Shown here: piece by piece, positions 9,138 through 17,932 of the stretch
Layout: every line of letters starts with the position of its first letter
Numbering within the stretch: the first letter of the stretch is position 1
Assembly (NCBI GenBank): GCA_038210375.1
Contig: JBBQWT010000004.1
Location: 62,001 to 126,000, forward strand
Reading direction: 5' to 3'
Source: JBBQWT01 sp038210375
Lineage (GTDB): Bacteria; Acidobacteriota; Terriglobia; Terriglobales; Acidobacteriaceae
Length of the DNA stretch: 64,000 bases
Program-made: the position numbers and the translations under genes
Notes under the pieces: generated by a model
The model's database searches: none
The model's input: the letters and a program-made list of their open reading frames with translations, nothing else
What the model was told of the DNA's origin: nothing

Positions 9138-10221
9138 ACGAGTCAGTATTGATCGATGGCTGTTCGGGGCGACCTTGCTGCTAGTGCTGATCGGGTTGAT
9201 CATGGTGTTCAGCGCTTCGGCGGTAATGGCCAGCGAGCGCTTTGGATCAGCCTATGCCTTCCTCATCAAGCAGTTGGGAGCGGCGGTATTTGGCCTGGTG
9301 CTCATGCTGGCCCTGATCAGGATCGACTACCGTCATTTCAAGCGGCCGGAAGTCGTCTTCGGCCTGCTGGGCATGACCATTCTGCTGCTGGTGGCGGTCT
9401 TTTTCCTCGATCGCACCCACCACGCCTATCGTTGGATCAAACTTGGCCCGCTCTCATTGCAACCTTCAGAACTGGCCAAGCCCGCGCTGGTGCTGTACCT
9501 CGCATATTTCCTGGAAAAACGCCTCAAGACCATCGATGACTGGCGCCGCACACTGCTTCCCGCGGTCATCCCTACGCTGCTTTTGACTATCCTCATCGTG
9601 AAACAGCCCGATCTGGGAACCGGCTTGATCTGCATGGCGATCACCATGGCCATTCTGTATGTCGCCGGCACGAAGCTCCGTTATTTCGGTTACGCCGTCG
9701 CCGCGTCCATTCTGCCGCTGTATTTTCTTCTGTTTCGCGTCGGCTGGCGCCGCGACCGCATGCTGGCATTTATGGATCCTTACGCCGACCCGCAGGGCCG
9801 TGGCTTCCATATGATTCAGTCGCTGATTGCCGTGGGCACCGGCGGCATGTTCGGCCAGGGCCTGATGGAAGGCAAACAAAAACTTTTTTATCTTCCCGAG
9901 CCGCATACCGATTTCATTTTTGCCGTGGTGTCGGAAGAGCTGGGATTGCTGGGAGCGATCGCGGTGGTCGCACTGTTTGCCTTGTTCTGTTACCGCGGAA
10001 TGCGCTCGGCATTGCGCGCCAAAGACAGCCACGCGCGGCTGGTGGCCACCGGGCTCACCACCATGATTGGCGTGCAGGCCCTGTTTAACATTAGCGTGGT
10101 TCTGGGACTGTTGCCCACCAAGGGAATCCCATTGCCGTTCCTTTCCTACGGCGGCTCATCCTTGGTAGTGACCCTGGCGTGCGCGGGAATTCTGCTGAAC
10201 ATTACCCAGCAGACCGATTGA
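9130..10221 (+). CDS. ftsW: FtsW, septal SEDS peptidoglycan glycosyltransferase
   Basis: The 363-aa polytopic protein has about ten membrane segments. FtsW polymerises lipid II glycan strands at the septum with its partner FtsI, also encoded in this cluster. SEDS-family signatures visible are MVFSASAVMA near the N-terminus, the LQPSELAK motif (about 112-119), PDLGTG (about 158-163), and the C-terminal GIPLPFLSYGGSS (about 332-344). The protein starts at ATG 9130 inside the end of murD. Its TGA overlaps a TTG that is the likely murG start. RodA is the main alternative, but position between murD and murG makes FtsW much more likely. Confidence 0.96.
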   Translation: MAKRVSIDRWLFGATLLLVLIGLIMVFSASAVMASERFGSAYAFLIKQLGAAVFGLVLMLALIRIDYRHFKRPEVVFGLLGMTILLLVAVFFLDRTHHAYRWIKLGPLSLQPSELAKPALVLYLAYFLEKRLKTIDDWRRTLLPAVIPTLLLTILIVKQPDLGTGLICMAITMAILYVAGTKLRYFGYAVAASILPLYFLLFRVGWRRDRMLAFMDPYADPQGRGFHMIQSLIAVGTGGMFGQGLMEGKQKLFYLPEPHTDFIFAVVSEELGLLGAIAVVALFALFCYRGMRSALRAKDSHARLVATGLTTMIGVQALFNISVVLGLLPTKGIPLPFLSYGGSSLVVTLACAGILLNITQQTD

Positions 10222-11381
10222 GCAGCCCGCCGGTGGAATCGCCCTCTCCCGTTCCTGAATCCCGCGAACCGGCAGCGGAAGGCTTTCGCGTAATCCTGGC
10301 CGGCGGGGGGACCGGGGGACACGTCATCCCGGCGCTGGCCATCGCCGCCGAACTGCGCGACCGGTACCACGCGCAAATTTTATTTGTCGGCACCAGCGCC
10401 GGTGTCGAAACCAGAATGGCGCCGGCCGCCGGTTTCGATCTGCGGCTTATCGAAGTGGGCAAGCTGAAAAATGTTTCGCTGGCCACCCGCTTGAAGACCT
10501 TGAGCGCGCTTCCGCGAGCGGTGTTTTATTGCCTGCAATTGTTGCGGGAGTTTCGTCCCGCGGTGGTGATCGGCGTCGGCGGTTACGCCTCCGGTCCCGC
10601 CATGATGGCGGCGATCCTCAGAAGGACGCCGGTTCTCGCCTTTGAAGCCAACCGGGTGCCGGGACTCGCCAATCGCCTGGTGGCGAAAATGGTCTCAGCC
10701 GCAGCGGTGCAATTTCCTGAAACTGCCGCAACTTTTCCGCACGCCCAGGTGACGGGTGTCCCTGTACGCCGGGAGTTTTGGGATGTTCGTCCTCGTCCGC
10801 CATTAAGCGAAGCCGGGGCGCTTCCCACGGTACTGGTGTTCGGCGGAAGCCTGGGCGCGAGCGCGGTCAACCAGGCTTTTCTAGGGGCGGCGCCGGTGCT
10901 TACCAGCGAAATCTCCGGGTTGCGGATCATCCATCAGACCGGCACTCGCGACTACGAAGCCACGGTGGCGGAATACGCGAAGCTGGGAATTCCGGCGGAG
11001 GTTTCGGCATTTATTGATCCGCTGTCGGCTGCCTTTGAGCGGGCGGACCTGTTGATTTGCCGTTCCGGGGCCAGCACAGTGGCGGAGGTGGCGGCTGCCG
11101 GCAAACCGGCGCTTTTTATTCCGTTCCCGCACGCCGCCGACGATCACCAGCGGCGCAATGCGGAAGCATTCGTGCAGCAGGGGGCCGCGCAGATGATTGT
11201 CTCCGCCGACCTCACTCCGGCGCATCTGGCATCGCTGGCGGCGGACCTGCTGCATGATCCGGGGCGGCTGGACGCGATGTCAGCCGCGGCGCGTAAGATG
11301 GCGCATCCCGGAGCGGGAGAAGTGATTGCGGGCATGGCAGCCAGACTTGCATCTAAAAAGCCTTCGAATCCCGTAGCATAG
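10218..11381 (+). CDS. murG: MurG, lipid II-forming N-acetylglucosaminyltransferase
   Basis: This peripheral membrane GT28 enzyme transfers GlcNAc from UDP-GlcNAc to lipid I. The glycine-rich loop GGGTGGHVIPALA (about 28-40) and the second, nucleotide-sugar-binding domain with ICRSGASTVAEVAAAGKPALFIP-type sequence (about 280-302) are clear. I chose TTG 10218, which overlaps the ftsW TGA as TTGA and gives 387 aa. The longest frame opens at GTG 10179, but that would overlap ftsW by 43 nt and add residues with no family match. A GTG at 10233 is also possible. The N-terminus before the Gly-rich loop is Pro/Ser/Glu-rich and about 20 residues longer than usual. Confidence 0.95.
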   Translation: MSSPPVESPSPVPESREPAAEGFRVILAGGGTGGHVIPALAIAAELRDRYHAQILFVGTSAGVETRMAPAAGFDLRLIEVGKLKNVSLATRLKTLSALPRAVFYCLQLLREFRPAVVIGVGGYASGPAMMAAILRRTPVLAFEANRVPGLANRLVAKMVSAAAVQFPETAATFPHAQVTGVPVRREFWDVRPRPPLSEAGALPTVLVFGGSLGASAVNQAFLGAAPVLTSEISGLRIIHQTGTRDYEATVAEYAKLGIPAEVSAFIDPLSAAFERADLLICRSGASTVAEVAAAGKPALFIPFPHAADDHQRRNAEAFVQQGAAQMIVSADLTPAHLASLAADLLHDPGRLDAMSAAARKMAHPGAGEVIAGMAARLASKKPSNPVA

Positions 11382-11389
11382 TAGGAAGC

Positions 11390-12823
11390 ATGTTCGCCAA
11401 AATTCGTCGCATACATTTCGTGGGCATCGGCGGCATCGGCATGAGCGGAATCGCCGAAGTGTTAATTAGCCTCGGATACGAGGTATCCGGGTCCGACCAG
11501 AAACTTTCCCCGGTCACCGACCGGCTGAGCAAGCTGGGGGCCGCGATCACCGAAGGACACAACGCCAGGAACATCGCCGGCGCCGAGGTCGTGGTCACCA
11601 CCTCGGCGGTGGGCGTGGATAACGTGGAAGTGGTGGCGGCGCGCCAGTTGCGCGTTCCCGTCATCCAGCGCGCGGAGATGCTGGCGGAACTGATGCGGCT
11701 GAAACACGGCATTGCCATTGCCGGCATGCATGGCAAGACCACAACTACCTCGATGGTGGCGGCGGTGCTGGCCGCGGGCGGCCTCGACCCCACGGTCGTG
11801 GTGGGCGGCCGCATCGATGCCCTGGGTTCCAACGCGCACACCGGGACTTCGGAATACATGGTCGCCGAGGCCGACGAGAGCGATCGTTCTTTCCTCAAAC
11901 TTTCGCCCATCCTGTGCGTGGTCACCAATATCGATCGCGAGCATATGGATTGCTACCGCGACATGGCGGCGGTGGAAGACGCTTTTGTGGAGTTCATCGA
12001 TCGCCTCCCTTTCTATGGGACGGCGGTTTTGTGCAATGACGACGATCGCCTGCGCGGGCTGCTGCCGCGGATCCGGCGGCGGGTGGTGACTTACGGGACG
12101 CGGCCGGGCTCCGACTTCCACATTGAATCCAGCCAGACCTTTCCTCGCACCCGGCCGGACGCGGTGGGATGCCTCTCCGAATTTTCGGTGGAACATCGCG
12201 GATTCGGCCTGGGAAAATTCCGCCTGCAGGTCCCCGGCTTGCATAACCTGCTCAACGCCACCGCCGCCATCGCGGTGGGCGTGGGACTCGATATCAGCGG
12301 AGATCACATCCGCGCCGGGCTGGAATCATTTCGCGGCGTGGACCGCCGTCTGCAACTGGTGGGTTCAGCCCGCGGGATCTCGGTGATCGATGACTACGGC
12401 CACCATCCCACCGAAATTCGCGCCACCCTGGCGGCCGCTCGCGACTCCGGGCCGGGGAAAATCCATGTCATCTTCCAGCCCCACCGCTATACCCGCACCC
12501 AGGACCTGTTGGAAGCCTTTGTGGAGGCCTTCACCGAGGCCGCGTCAGTGCAGGTGCTGGATGTGTATGCCGCCGGCGAAAAGCCGATCGAAGGCATCAG
12601 CGGCTGGCTGCTGGCCGAACGCATCAAGAAAAGCGGACATGTCAGCGCGAAATACGCGTCTTCGTTTGATGCAGCCGTGGGAAGGGTGGTCGCCGTAGCC
12701 CAGCCGGGCGACATGATCCTGACCCTGGGCGCGGGAAGCGTGGTGCAGGTGGGAGCACTGGTTTTGCACGAATTGGCGGTCTCCGAAATGGCGGAGCGCT
12801 GGACGGATTCGCCCCAAGAATAA
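11390..12823 (+). CDS. murC: UDP-N-acetylmuramate--L-alanine ligase MurC
   Basis: The 477-aa Mur ligase starts stem-peptide synthesis by adding L-Ala to UDP-MurNAc. It begins with the typical Rossmann motif HFVGIGGIGMSGIAEVL (about 9-25), has the P-loop GMHGKTTTTSMV (about 109-120), the DESDRSF motif (about 162-168) and the C-terminal DDYGHHPTEI segment (about 332-341). It lies 8 nt after murG. In many bacteria murB, ddl and ftsQAZ follow; here the next gene encodes an aminotransferase. Confidence 0.97.
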   Translation: MFAKIRRIHFVGIGGIGMSGIAEVLISLGYEVSGSDQKLSPVTDRLSKLGAAITEGHNARNIAGAEVVVTTSAVGVDNVEVVAARQLRVPVIQRAEMLAELMRLKHGIAIAGMHGKTTTTSMVAAVLAAGGLDPTVVVGGRIDALGSNAHTGTSEYMVAEADESDRSFLKLSPILCVVTNIDREHMDCYRDMAAVEDAFVEFIDRLPFYGTAVLCNDDDRLRGLLPRIRRRVVTYGTRPGSDFHIESSQTFPRTRPDAVGCLSEFSVEHRGFGLGKFRLQVPGLHNLLNATAAIAVGVGLDISGDHIRAGLESFRGVDRRLQLVGSARGISVIDDYGHHPTEIRATLAAARDSGPGKIHVIFQPHRYTRTQDLLEAFVEAFTEAASVQVLDVYAAGEKPIEGISGWLLAERIKKSGHVSAKYASSFDAAVGRVVAVAQPGDMILTLGAGSVVQVGALVLHELAVSEMAERWTDSPQE

Positions 12824-12832
12824 TGACCAGCC

Positions 12833-14005
12833 ATGTTTGCCAAACGCACCCAGTGGGACCTTCACTCCAACCTTTTTTCAGCGGCGCTGGAGGCGCATAA
12901 GAAAAAAGGCGGCAAACTGTTCGACCTGACTGCCTCCAATCCCACCCGCGCCGGGTTCAGCTACGATGAGCCGGCCATCCTGGCCGCGATCGCGTCGCCG
13001 ACGTCCCTCGAATACGATCCACATCCCCTGGGATTACTTGCCGCCCGCACCGCTGTGGCCGGCTACTATCGTCCGATAGGCGCCGCCGAACTGGAACCCG
13101 GCCACATCGTCCTGACAACCAGCACCAGCGAGGCGTATTCATTTTGCTTCCGGTTGCTGTGTGATGCTGGCGACCAAGTGCTGGCGCCGCAGCCCAGCTA
13201 TCCGCTGCTCGAGTATCTGGCGACGCTGCAGGACGTGAGCCTCGCGCCCTACGCGCTGGTGTACGACCATGGCTGGCAGATTGATTTTGCTTCGCTGCGC
13301 GAGGCCATCACCTCGCGCACCCGCGCCATGGTGGTGGTTCATCCTAATAATCCCACCGGGTCTTACCTGAAACGGAACGAACTGCGGGAGCTCAACCGAA
13401 TTTGCGCCGCACATAACATCGCCATCATTGCCGATGAGGTCTTCCTCGATTTTGTCATCAACCAAAGCCAGGATTCCGTTGCCACCTTCGCCGCCAACCA
13501 GGTCGCGCTGACGTTCACGCTCAGCGGCCTCTCTAAAATTGCCGCGCTCCCGCAGATGAAGATAGCGTGGATCGCCGCCAGCGGCCCGGCGGCGCTGCGC
13601 CAAGGCGCGATGGCCCGCCTGGAAATTATCTCCGACACCTACCTCTCGGTCAGCACCCCGCAGCAATTAGCCACACCCGCGCTGCTGCAACAGCGTTTCA
13701 CCATGCAGAAGCAGGTCAGGGAGCGTGTGCGCGTCAACCTGGCCGCGCTCGACGATCAACTGCAGGGGCAAAAGTTGTGTCACCGGTTAAAGATTGAAGG
13801 TGGATGGTACGCGGTGATACGCGTTCCCGCGACTGCGCCGGACGAAGAAATCGCGATTGAGTTGCTGGAGAAGGAGTCAGTGCTGGTGCATCCCGGACAT
13901 TTTTATGATTTTCCCGCGCCGGGATACCTGGTCTTGAGCGTAGTCACGCCGGTGGACGAGTTCCGGGAAGGGGTGCGGCGAATTTTGCGGAGGTTGGCAG
14001 GGTGA
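12833..14005 (+). CDS. PLP-dependent class I/II aminotransferase
   Basis: The 390-aa fold-type I aminotransferase has motifs in the expected order: the N-terminal substrate segment FDLTASNPT, HPNNPTGS (about 167-174), ADEVFLDF (about 199-206), and SGLSKIAALPQMK with the likely PLP lysine at about 235, followed by an Arg-rich C-terminal region. It resembles the alanine/aspartate (AspC/AlaA-like) branch, but the substrate cannot be read from sequence. It begins 9 nt after murC, so it is probably cotranscribed. A role in supplying alanine or another amino acid for wall precursors is only an inference from position. Confidence 0.88.
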   Translation: MFAKRTQWDLHSNLFSAALEAHKKKGGKLFDLTASNPTRAGFSYDEPAILAAIASPTSLEYDPHPLGLLAARTAVAGYYRPIGAAELEPGHIVLTTSTSEAYSFCFRLLCDAGDQVLAPQPSYPLLEYLATLQDVSLAPYALVYDHGWQIDFASLREAITSRTRAMVVVHPNNPTGSYLKRNELRELNRICAAHNIAIIADEVFLDFVINQSQDSVATFAANQVALTFTLSGLSKIAALPQMKIAWIAASGPAALRQGAMARLEIISDTYLSVSTPQQLATPALLQQRFTMQKQVRERVRVNLAALDDQLQGQKLCHRLKIEGGWYAVIRVPATAPDEEIAIELLEKESVLVHPGHFYDFPAPGYLVLSVVTPVDEFREGVRRILRRLAG

Positions 14006-14029
14006 CGAGTTGCGGGTTTGTTGGGTCTC

Positions 14030-14055
14030 TATCCGGGTTCGGATAAATCTTTTTC
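14030..14055 (+). terminator. Possible rho-independent terminator after the dcw cluster
   Basis: A 6-bp stem TATCCG/CGGATA closes a GGTT tetraloop and is followed by AATCTTTTTC. It starts 25 nt after the aminotransferase stop, at the 3' end of the long plus-strand operon. The stem is short, so confidence is moderate. Confidence 0.45.
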
Positions 14056-14174
14056 TGAAAGGGTCTCTCCCAGTCGTTAAAAACCGGGAGCGCGGATTTA
14101 GCCTCGCGCCGGTTTGCCTCAATCGATTCGCAAAAATCTTCGGCAGCATGGATGAGATCAACCAACATTGGGAG

Positions 14175-14240
14175 ATATTTGTGGAACAGTAGGGGTTCTT
14201 CCTCACCCCCGGTAAAGCCGGGGGATCGTCAGAAGGACAA
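14175..14240 (+). repeat. Solo copy of one arm of the TGTCAT-type intergenic repeat
   Basis: This stretch matches the right arm of the elements at 27542-27770 and 48971-49196. It shares the ATATTTGTGGAACAGTAGGG lead, then TTCTTCCTCACCCC, then a GTAAAGCCGGGGG half-palindrome and a CGTCAG(A/G)A(A/T)GACA-like end. Only one arm is present. The rest of the gap between the aminotransferase and murA (14006-14300) shows a second imperfect hairpin (AAACCGG 14081-14087 with CCGGTTT 14109-14115) and no plausible gene. Confidence 0.7.
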
Positions 14241-14300
14241 CCGAGAGTGGGATTTCTCGCGCCGGAGCCGGTCTCGACAGATTAAAGCGCAACCTCCGGG

Positions 14301-15611
14301 TCACACCCCGGCGGCCTGGGCTTCCGCGGGCGCCCGCCTGGGCAGCATTTCTCCAATGCGTTTGATTTGGGCGCCTACGCCGCGCAGCTTTTCTTCAATG
14401 CGCTCGTACCCGCGGTCGATGTGATACACGCGGTCGATGATGGTCTCGCCGTCGGCTACCAGGGCGGCCAGCACCAGGGAGGCGGATGCGCGCAGGTCTG
14501 ATGCCAGCACCGCGGCTGCGCTGAGCGGAGTCTTTCCGGTCACTACCGCGAGGCGGCCTTCGATCTTGATTTGCGCTCCCATTCTCACCAGTTCCTGGGC
14601 GTGCATGAAGCGGTTCTCGAAAATGTTCTCGGTGATGGTCGAAGCGCCGGTGGCTTGCGTGGCCAGCACCATGTATTGCGCCTGCATGTCGGTGGGGAAT
14701 CCCGGATATTCTTCGGTGACGATGTCGCCCGCGCTGAGGCTTCCACCCGAGGTCACCCGCACCGAATCGGCAGTGACTTCAAGCTTCACTCCGGCAACGC
14801 GCAATTTTTCCAGAAGCACCGTAAGGTGGGCGGGATTGCAGTTGGAGATCAGAACGTCTCCCCCGGTGAGCGCGGCGGCGATAATGAAAGTGCCGGCCTC
14901 GATGCGGTCGGGAATAATGCGATGGCGCGCGCCCATGAGGCGGGGCACGCCTTGAATGCGGATGGTGGGGGTTCCGCCTCCTTCCACCTTCGCTCCCATT
15001 TTATTGAGCAGGATGGCGAGGTCGGCGACCTCCGGTTCACGCGCGCAGTTTTGCATCACGGTCTCACCCTGCGCCAAGGTCGCGGCCATCATCAGGTCTT
15101 CGGTGCCGGTGACGGTGATCTTGTCGAAAACAATCTGCCCGCCGCGCAGCCGTTCGGCTCGCGCCTCAATATACCCGTGCTCCTGGGTGATCGTGGCGCC
15201 CAGGCGTTCGAGGCCCTTGATGTGCATGTCGATGGGACGCGCGCCGATGGCGCAGCCTCCCGGAACCGAAACCCGGGCCACGCCGGTGCGCGCCAGCAGC
15301 GGGCCCAGGACCAGGGTTGATGCCCGCATGGTCTTCACCAGGTCATAGCTGGCTTCGGGATTGGTGAGGTTGGCGCAGCGAATGGTGGTGCGATGGTGGG
15401 CACGGCCGTAGCCCAGTTCCACCTCGCCTCCCATGGCGACCAGCAGCTTGCGCTCAGTCTGAATGTCGCGCACATCGGGGATATTTTCGAGAATCACCGG
15501 CTCGGCGGTAAGCAATGCGGCGGCCATGGCCGGCAGCGCCGAGTTCTTGGCGCCGCTGATTCTGATGTTGCCGTGCAGGGGATTTCCGCCACGAATGACA
15601 AATTTATCCAT
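14301..15611 (-). CDS. murA: UDP-N-acetylglucosamine 1-carboxyvinyltransferase MurA
   Basis: The 436-aa EPSP-synthase-fold enzyme transfers enolpyruvate from PEP to UDP-GlcNAc, the committed step of peptidoglycan synthesis. The sequence shows SGAKNSALP (Lys22-Asn23, substrate binding) and [13 protein letters not shown], where Cys120 is the catalytic cysteine that fosfomycin alkylates. The length is close to the usual 420-435 aa. The start ATG 15611 gives the canonical [10 protein letters not shown]-terminus. It is convergent with the dcw cluster and lies 125 nt downstream of murQ on the same strand, so recycling and de novo synthesis genes are adjacent. Confidence 0.97.
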   Translation of the reverse strand: MDKFVIRGGNPLHGNIRISGAKNSALPAMAAALLTAEPVILENIPDVRDIQTERKLLVAMGGEVELGYGRAHHRTTIRCANLTNPEASYDLVKTMRASTLVLGPLLARTGVARVSVPGGCAIGARPIDMHIKGLERLGATITQEHGYIEARAERLRGGQIVFDKITVTGTEDLMMAATLAQGETVMQNCAREPEVADLAILLNKMGAKVEGGGTPTIRIQGVPRLMGARHRIIPDRIEAGTFIIAAALTGGDVLISNCNPAHLTVLLEKLRVAGVKLEVTADSVRVTSGGSLSAGDIVTEEYPGFPTDMQAQYMVLATQATGASTITENIFENRFMHAQELVRMGAQIKIEGRLAVVTGKTPLSAAAVLASDLRASASLVLAALVADGETIIDRVYHIDRGYERIEEKLRGVGAQIKRIGEMLPRRAPAEAQAAGV

Positions 15612-15736
15612 TGATCAATCTCGGGTTGGGTTCGCGCAGTTTCGTGCGCGGATTTCAAGTGAGCGCACGAGTTAGATGCGCGGATTGCCCGCGATGGTTT
15701 TCGCAAGAATGAAGAGAGACGATGGCGCCGCCGGAA

Positions 15737-16648
15737 CTAGTCCACTTCATCGATAGCGCGCCGCAGGTTGCCCTTGGCAGTGAGCAGGCGCCGTTCGGCA
15801 TCGACGCTGTTCACCCTGGTCTTAAGCATGACCAGGGCGACGGGAATGCTGCCGCCGGCGGCCTTGATGGCTTTCTGCGCGGCCGCGCGATCCAGGCCGG
15901 TAGCGGTGCGCACGATGTGAATGCCGCGCTCCATCAGTTTTTCATTCTTGAGGTGTACGTTCACCATCAGGTTGCCGTACACGAACCCGAGCCGCGCCAT
16001 GGCCCCCGTGGAAATCATGTTGAGGATCATTTTCTGCGCGGTGCCCGCTTTCATGCGGGTGGAGCCCGAGACCACTTCAGGCCCGACCTGGGCGACGATG
16101 CTGATTTCAGCCGCGCGGGCCAGGTCGGAATCAGGATTGCACGCCACCGCCACGGTGCCGGCCCCGCGTTCGCGGGCGTACAGCAGGGCGGCTACGGTGT
16201 AGGGGGTCCGGCCGCTGGCCGACAATCCCACGACCACGTCCTTGCGGGTGGGCCGCTTGCGCGCGATGTCGCGGCGCCCGGCTTCCTTGGAATCTTCATT
16301 TTCCTCGGCCGCCGCGAACAGCGCCTTGGAGCCGCCGGCGATGATGGCCTGGATCAATGATGGCGCGGTGTTAAACGTTGGCGGGCACTCGGCCGCGTCG
16401 AGCGCGGCGATGCGGCCGCTGGTGCCGGCGCCGATATAAATCAGCCGGCCGCCATCGCTGAGAGCGCGGGCGACACGGTCGATGGCGAGGGCAACCTCGG
16501 GAAGGGCTCGTTCCACCGCGGCCGCCACCTTGGCATCTTCCGCGTTGACGATGCGGCAGATTTCCAGGGCGGAGCGCGCATCCAGCTCGGCGGAGGTGGT
16601 GTTTTGTTTTTCGGTGCCCATATTGGGCAGTTCAGCGGAAATTTTCAT
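15737..16648 (-). CDS. murQ: N-acetylmuramic acid 6-phosphate etherase MurQ
   Basis: This is a SIS-domain lyase that cleaves the D-lactyl ether of MurNAc-6-P to give GlcNAc-6-P and lactate, the key step of cytoplasmic MurNAc recycling. The signature YIGAGTSGRIAALDAAECPP lies at about 71-90, with the acid/base Glu at 87. A second conserved segment, STRMKAGTAQKMILNMIST, lies further on. I place the start at ATG 16648: it overlaps the upstream gene's stop as ATGA and has GGGAGGC 8 nt before it, giving 303 aa. An ATG at 16666 would add six residues without an RBS. Translational coupling to the serine hydrolase upstream is likely. Confidence 0.96.
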   Translation of the reverse strand: MKISAELPNMGTEKQNTTSAELDARSALEICRIVNAEDAKVAAAVERALPEVALAIDRVARALSDGGRLIYIGAGTSGRIAALDAAECPPTFNTAPSLIQAIIAGGSKALFAAAEENEDSKEAGRRDIARKRPTRKDVVVGLSASGRTPYTVAALLYARERGAGTVAVACNPDSDLARAAEISIVAQVGPEVVSGSTRMKAGTAQKMILNMISTGAMARLGFVYGNLMVNVHLKNEKLMERGIHIVRTATGLDRAAAQKAIKAAGGSIPVALVMLKTRVNSVDAERRLLTAKGNLRRAIDEVD

Positions 16649-17682
16649 TCCGGTAACGCCTCCCATGCTTCAAAAATGGCGTCATGAAATCGCGGTCGCA
16701 CTTGCTGAATCGCCTTATTAGCTCGGTCCGGCCATGTGCGGTTGGTTAACAGCACGATCACAAGCTGGCGCTCACCATCCACCCATAAAGAAGTGCCGGT
16801 ATAACCGAGGTGTCCAAATGAATTGTGGGAAAAATATTTGCCCGACTGCGAAGGGGCGGAGGGAGTGTCCCAGCCCAGCGCGCGCGAGCTGCCCGCCGGC
16901 AGGTTGACGCGCCGCGTAAATAATTCAACCGCTTCCGGCGCGAACAGCGGACTGCCGCCCAGCGCCATGCATTGCCCGAAGCGCGCCACGTCGCCGGCGG
17001 AGGCAAACAGGCCGGCGTGGCCTGCGATTCCGCCCAGAGCCGCGGCGTTTTCGTCGTGGACTTCGCCCTGGATCACGCGGCGGCGGAAGGTGGTGTCGTT
17101 GACCGTGGGTGGAATTGAATTTTTAGTTTCCGCCGGAGGATTGAATTGAGCGCTCGCCATTCCCAGGGGCTTAAAGATTTCCCGCCCGCAGAATTCGCCG
17201 ATGTCTTCGCCCGCGATGCGGGTCAGGGCCTCGCCCAGGATGATGAAGCCGATGTCGCTGTATGCGCAGCGCGACATGGGATCGGCTTCGAGAGGGGCGG
17301 CAAAGGCGCGCGCCAGCAAAGCATCTCGGTCCGGTGATTCTTCAAACAACCGCAGATATTCCGGCAAGCCGCTGTTGTGGGCCAACAGCATTCCCAGGGT
17401 CACCCTGGCGCGGCGGTGATCGTTTCCGCCGAACTCGGGAATGACGTCTGCCACCGGCGTCTCCAGCTCAAGCGCGCTCCACTGCTGCAGCAGCATGGCC
17501 ATGGCGGTGGTGGCAAGCACTTTGGTGACTGAGGCCAGGTCGAATATGGTGTCCGCTGCGACTGCGGGCGATTCGGGGTCATAAGTAAAATTTCCCACGG
17601 GGATGACCACCGGCTCGCGGCCGGGTTGGGCAACCGCAAACGCCGCGCCCGGCATGGTGCGCCGCCCTATGGCGTCGAGCAA
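16645..17682 (-). CDS. Serine hydrolase, class C beta-lactamase/YbbE-like family
   Basis: The 345-aa protein has the class C beta-lactamase/DD-peptidase motifs: SVTK (S51-K54), YSD (141-143, in the YxN position) and HLGYTG (291-296). No signal peptide is visible from this start, so as annotated it would be cytoplasmic. The only standard-type start is TTG 17682. The frame stays open upstream to 17787 with family-like residues (PKNFLHAREIL), and a CTG at 17763 has a good RBS (GAGAGG) at the right spacing, so the true N-terminus may be about 27 residues longer. It is coupled to murQ by an ATGA overlap. In Bacillus subtilis, a YbbE-type hydrolase lies beside murQ and namZ; here too, which suggests a part in muropeptide turnover. 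Confidence 0.9.
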   Translation of the reverse strand: MLDAIGRRTMPGAAFAVAQPGREPVVIPVGNFTYDPESPAVAADTIFDLASVTKVLATTAMAMLLQQWSALELETPVADVIPEFGGNDHRRARVTLGMLLAHNSGLPEYLRLFEESPDRDALLARAFAAPLEADPMSRCAYSDIGFIILGEALTRIAGEDIGEFCGREIFKPLGMASAQFNPPAETKNSIPPTVNDTTFRRRVIQGEVHDENAAALGGIAGHAGLFASAGDVARFGQCMALGGSPLFAPEAVELFTRRVNLPAGSSRALGWDTPSAPSQSGKYFSHNSFGHLGYTGTSLWVDGERQLVIVLLTNRTWPDRANKAIQQVRPRFHDAIFEAWEALPE

Positions 17683-17780
17683 TATCTCCCGGGCATGAAG
17701 AAAGTTTTTCGGATTTACCGGGGAGGTCGGCGGCGCGGTCGCAGTCTGGAGTGTGTTGTACAGGAAAGACCTCTCGCTTC

Positions 17781-17805
17781 GATTATCTCACTGAAGATTA
17801 TCTCA
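17781..17805. promoter_or_regulatory. 10-bp direct repeat in the divergent recycling promoter region
   Basis: GATTATCTCA occurs twice (17781-17790 and 17796-17805) with a 15-bp period in the gap between the divergent serine-hydrolase/murQ and NamZ-fusion operons. Read on the minus strand each copy includes GATAAT, which resembles a -10 element. The arrangement could be an operator or overlapping promoter elements. No regulator gene is next to it. Confidence 0.3.
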
Positions 17806-17932
17806 TTGGTTCCCGGCCTCTGCGCGAAGTAGCGCGGGCGCCGGCCGTATCCGGCGAGACTTTTTTAATAATCTATTGCGGGATAGTATGGGTCAAAGAA
17901 ATCACAGCGATGAAACTGGAGCGGCGGCGGAG

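Noticed and set aside
12833..12844. Identical MFAK protein start of murC and the aminotransferase
   Set aside because: Only four residues and different following sequence; no sign of duplication of the start region.
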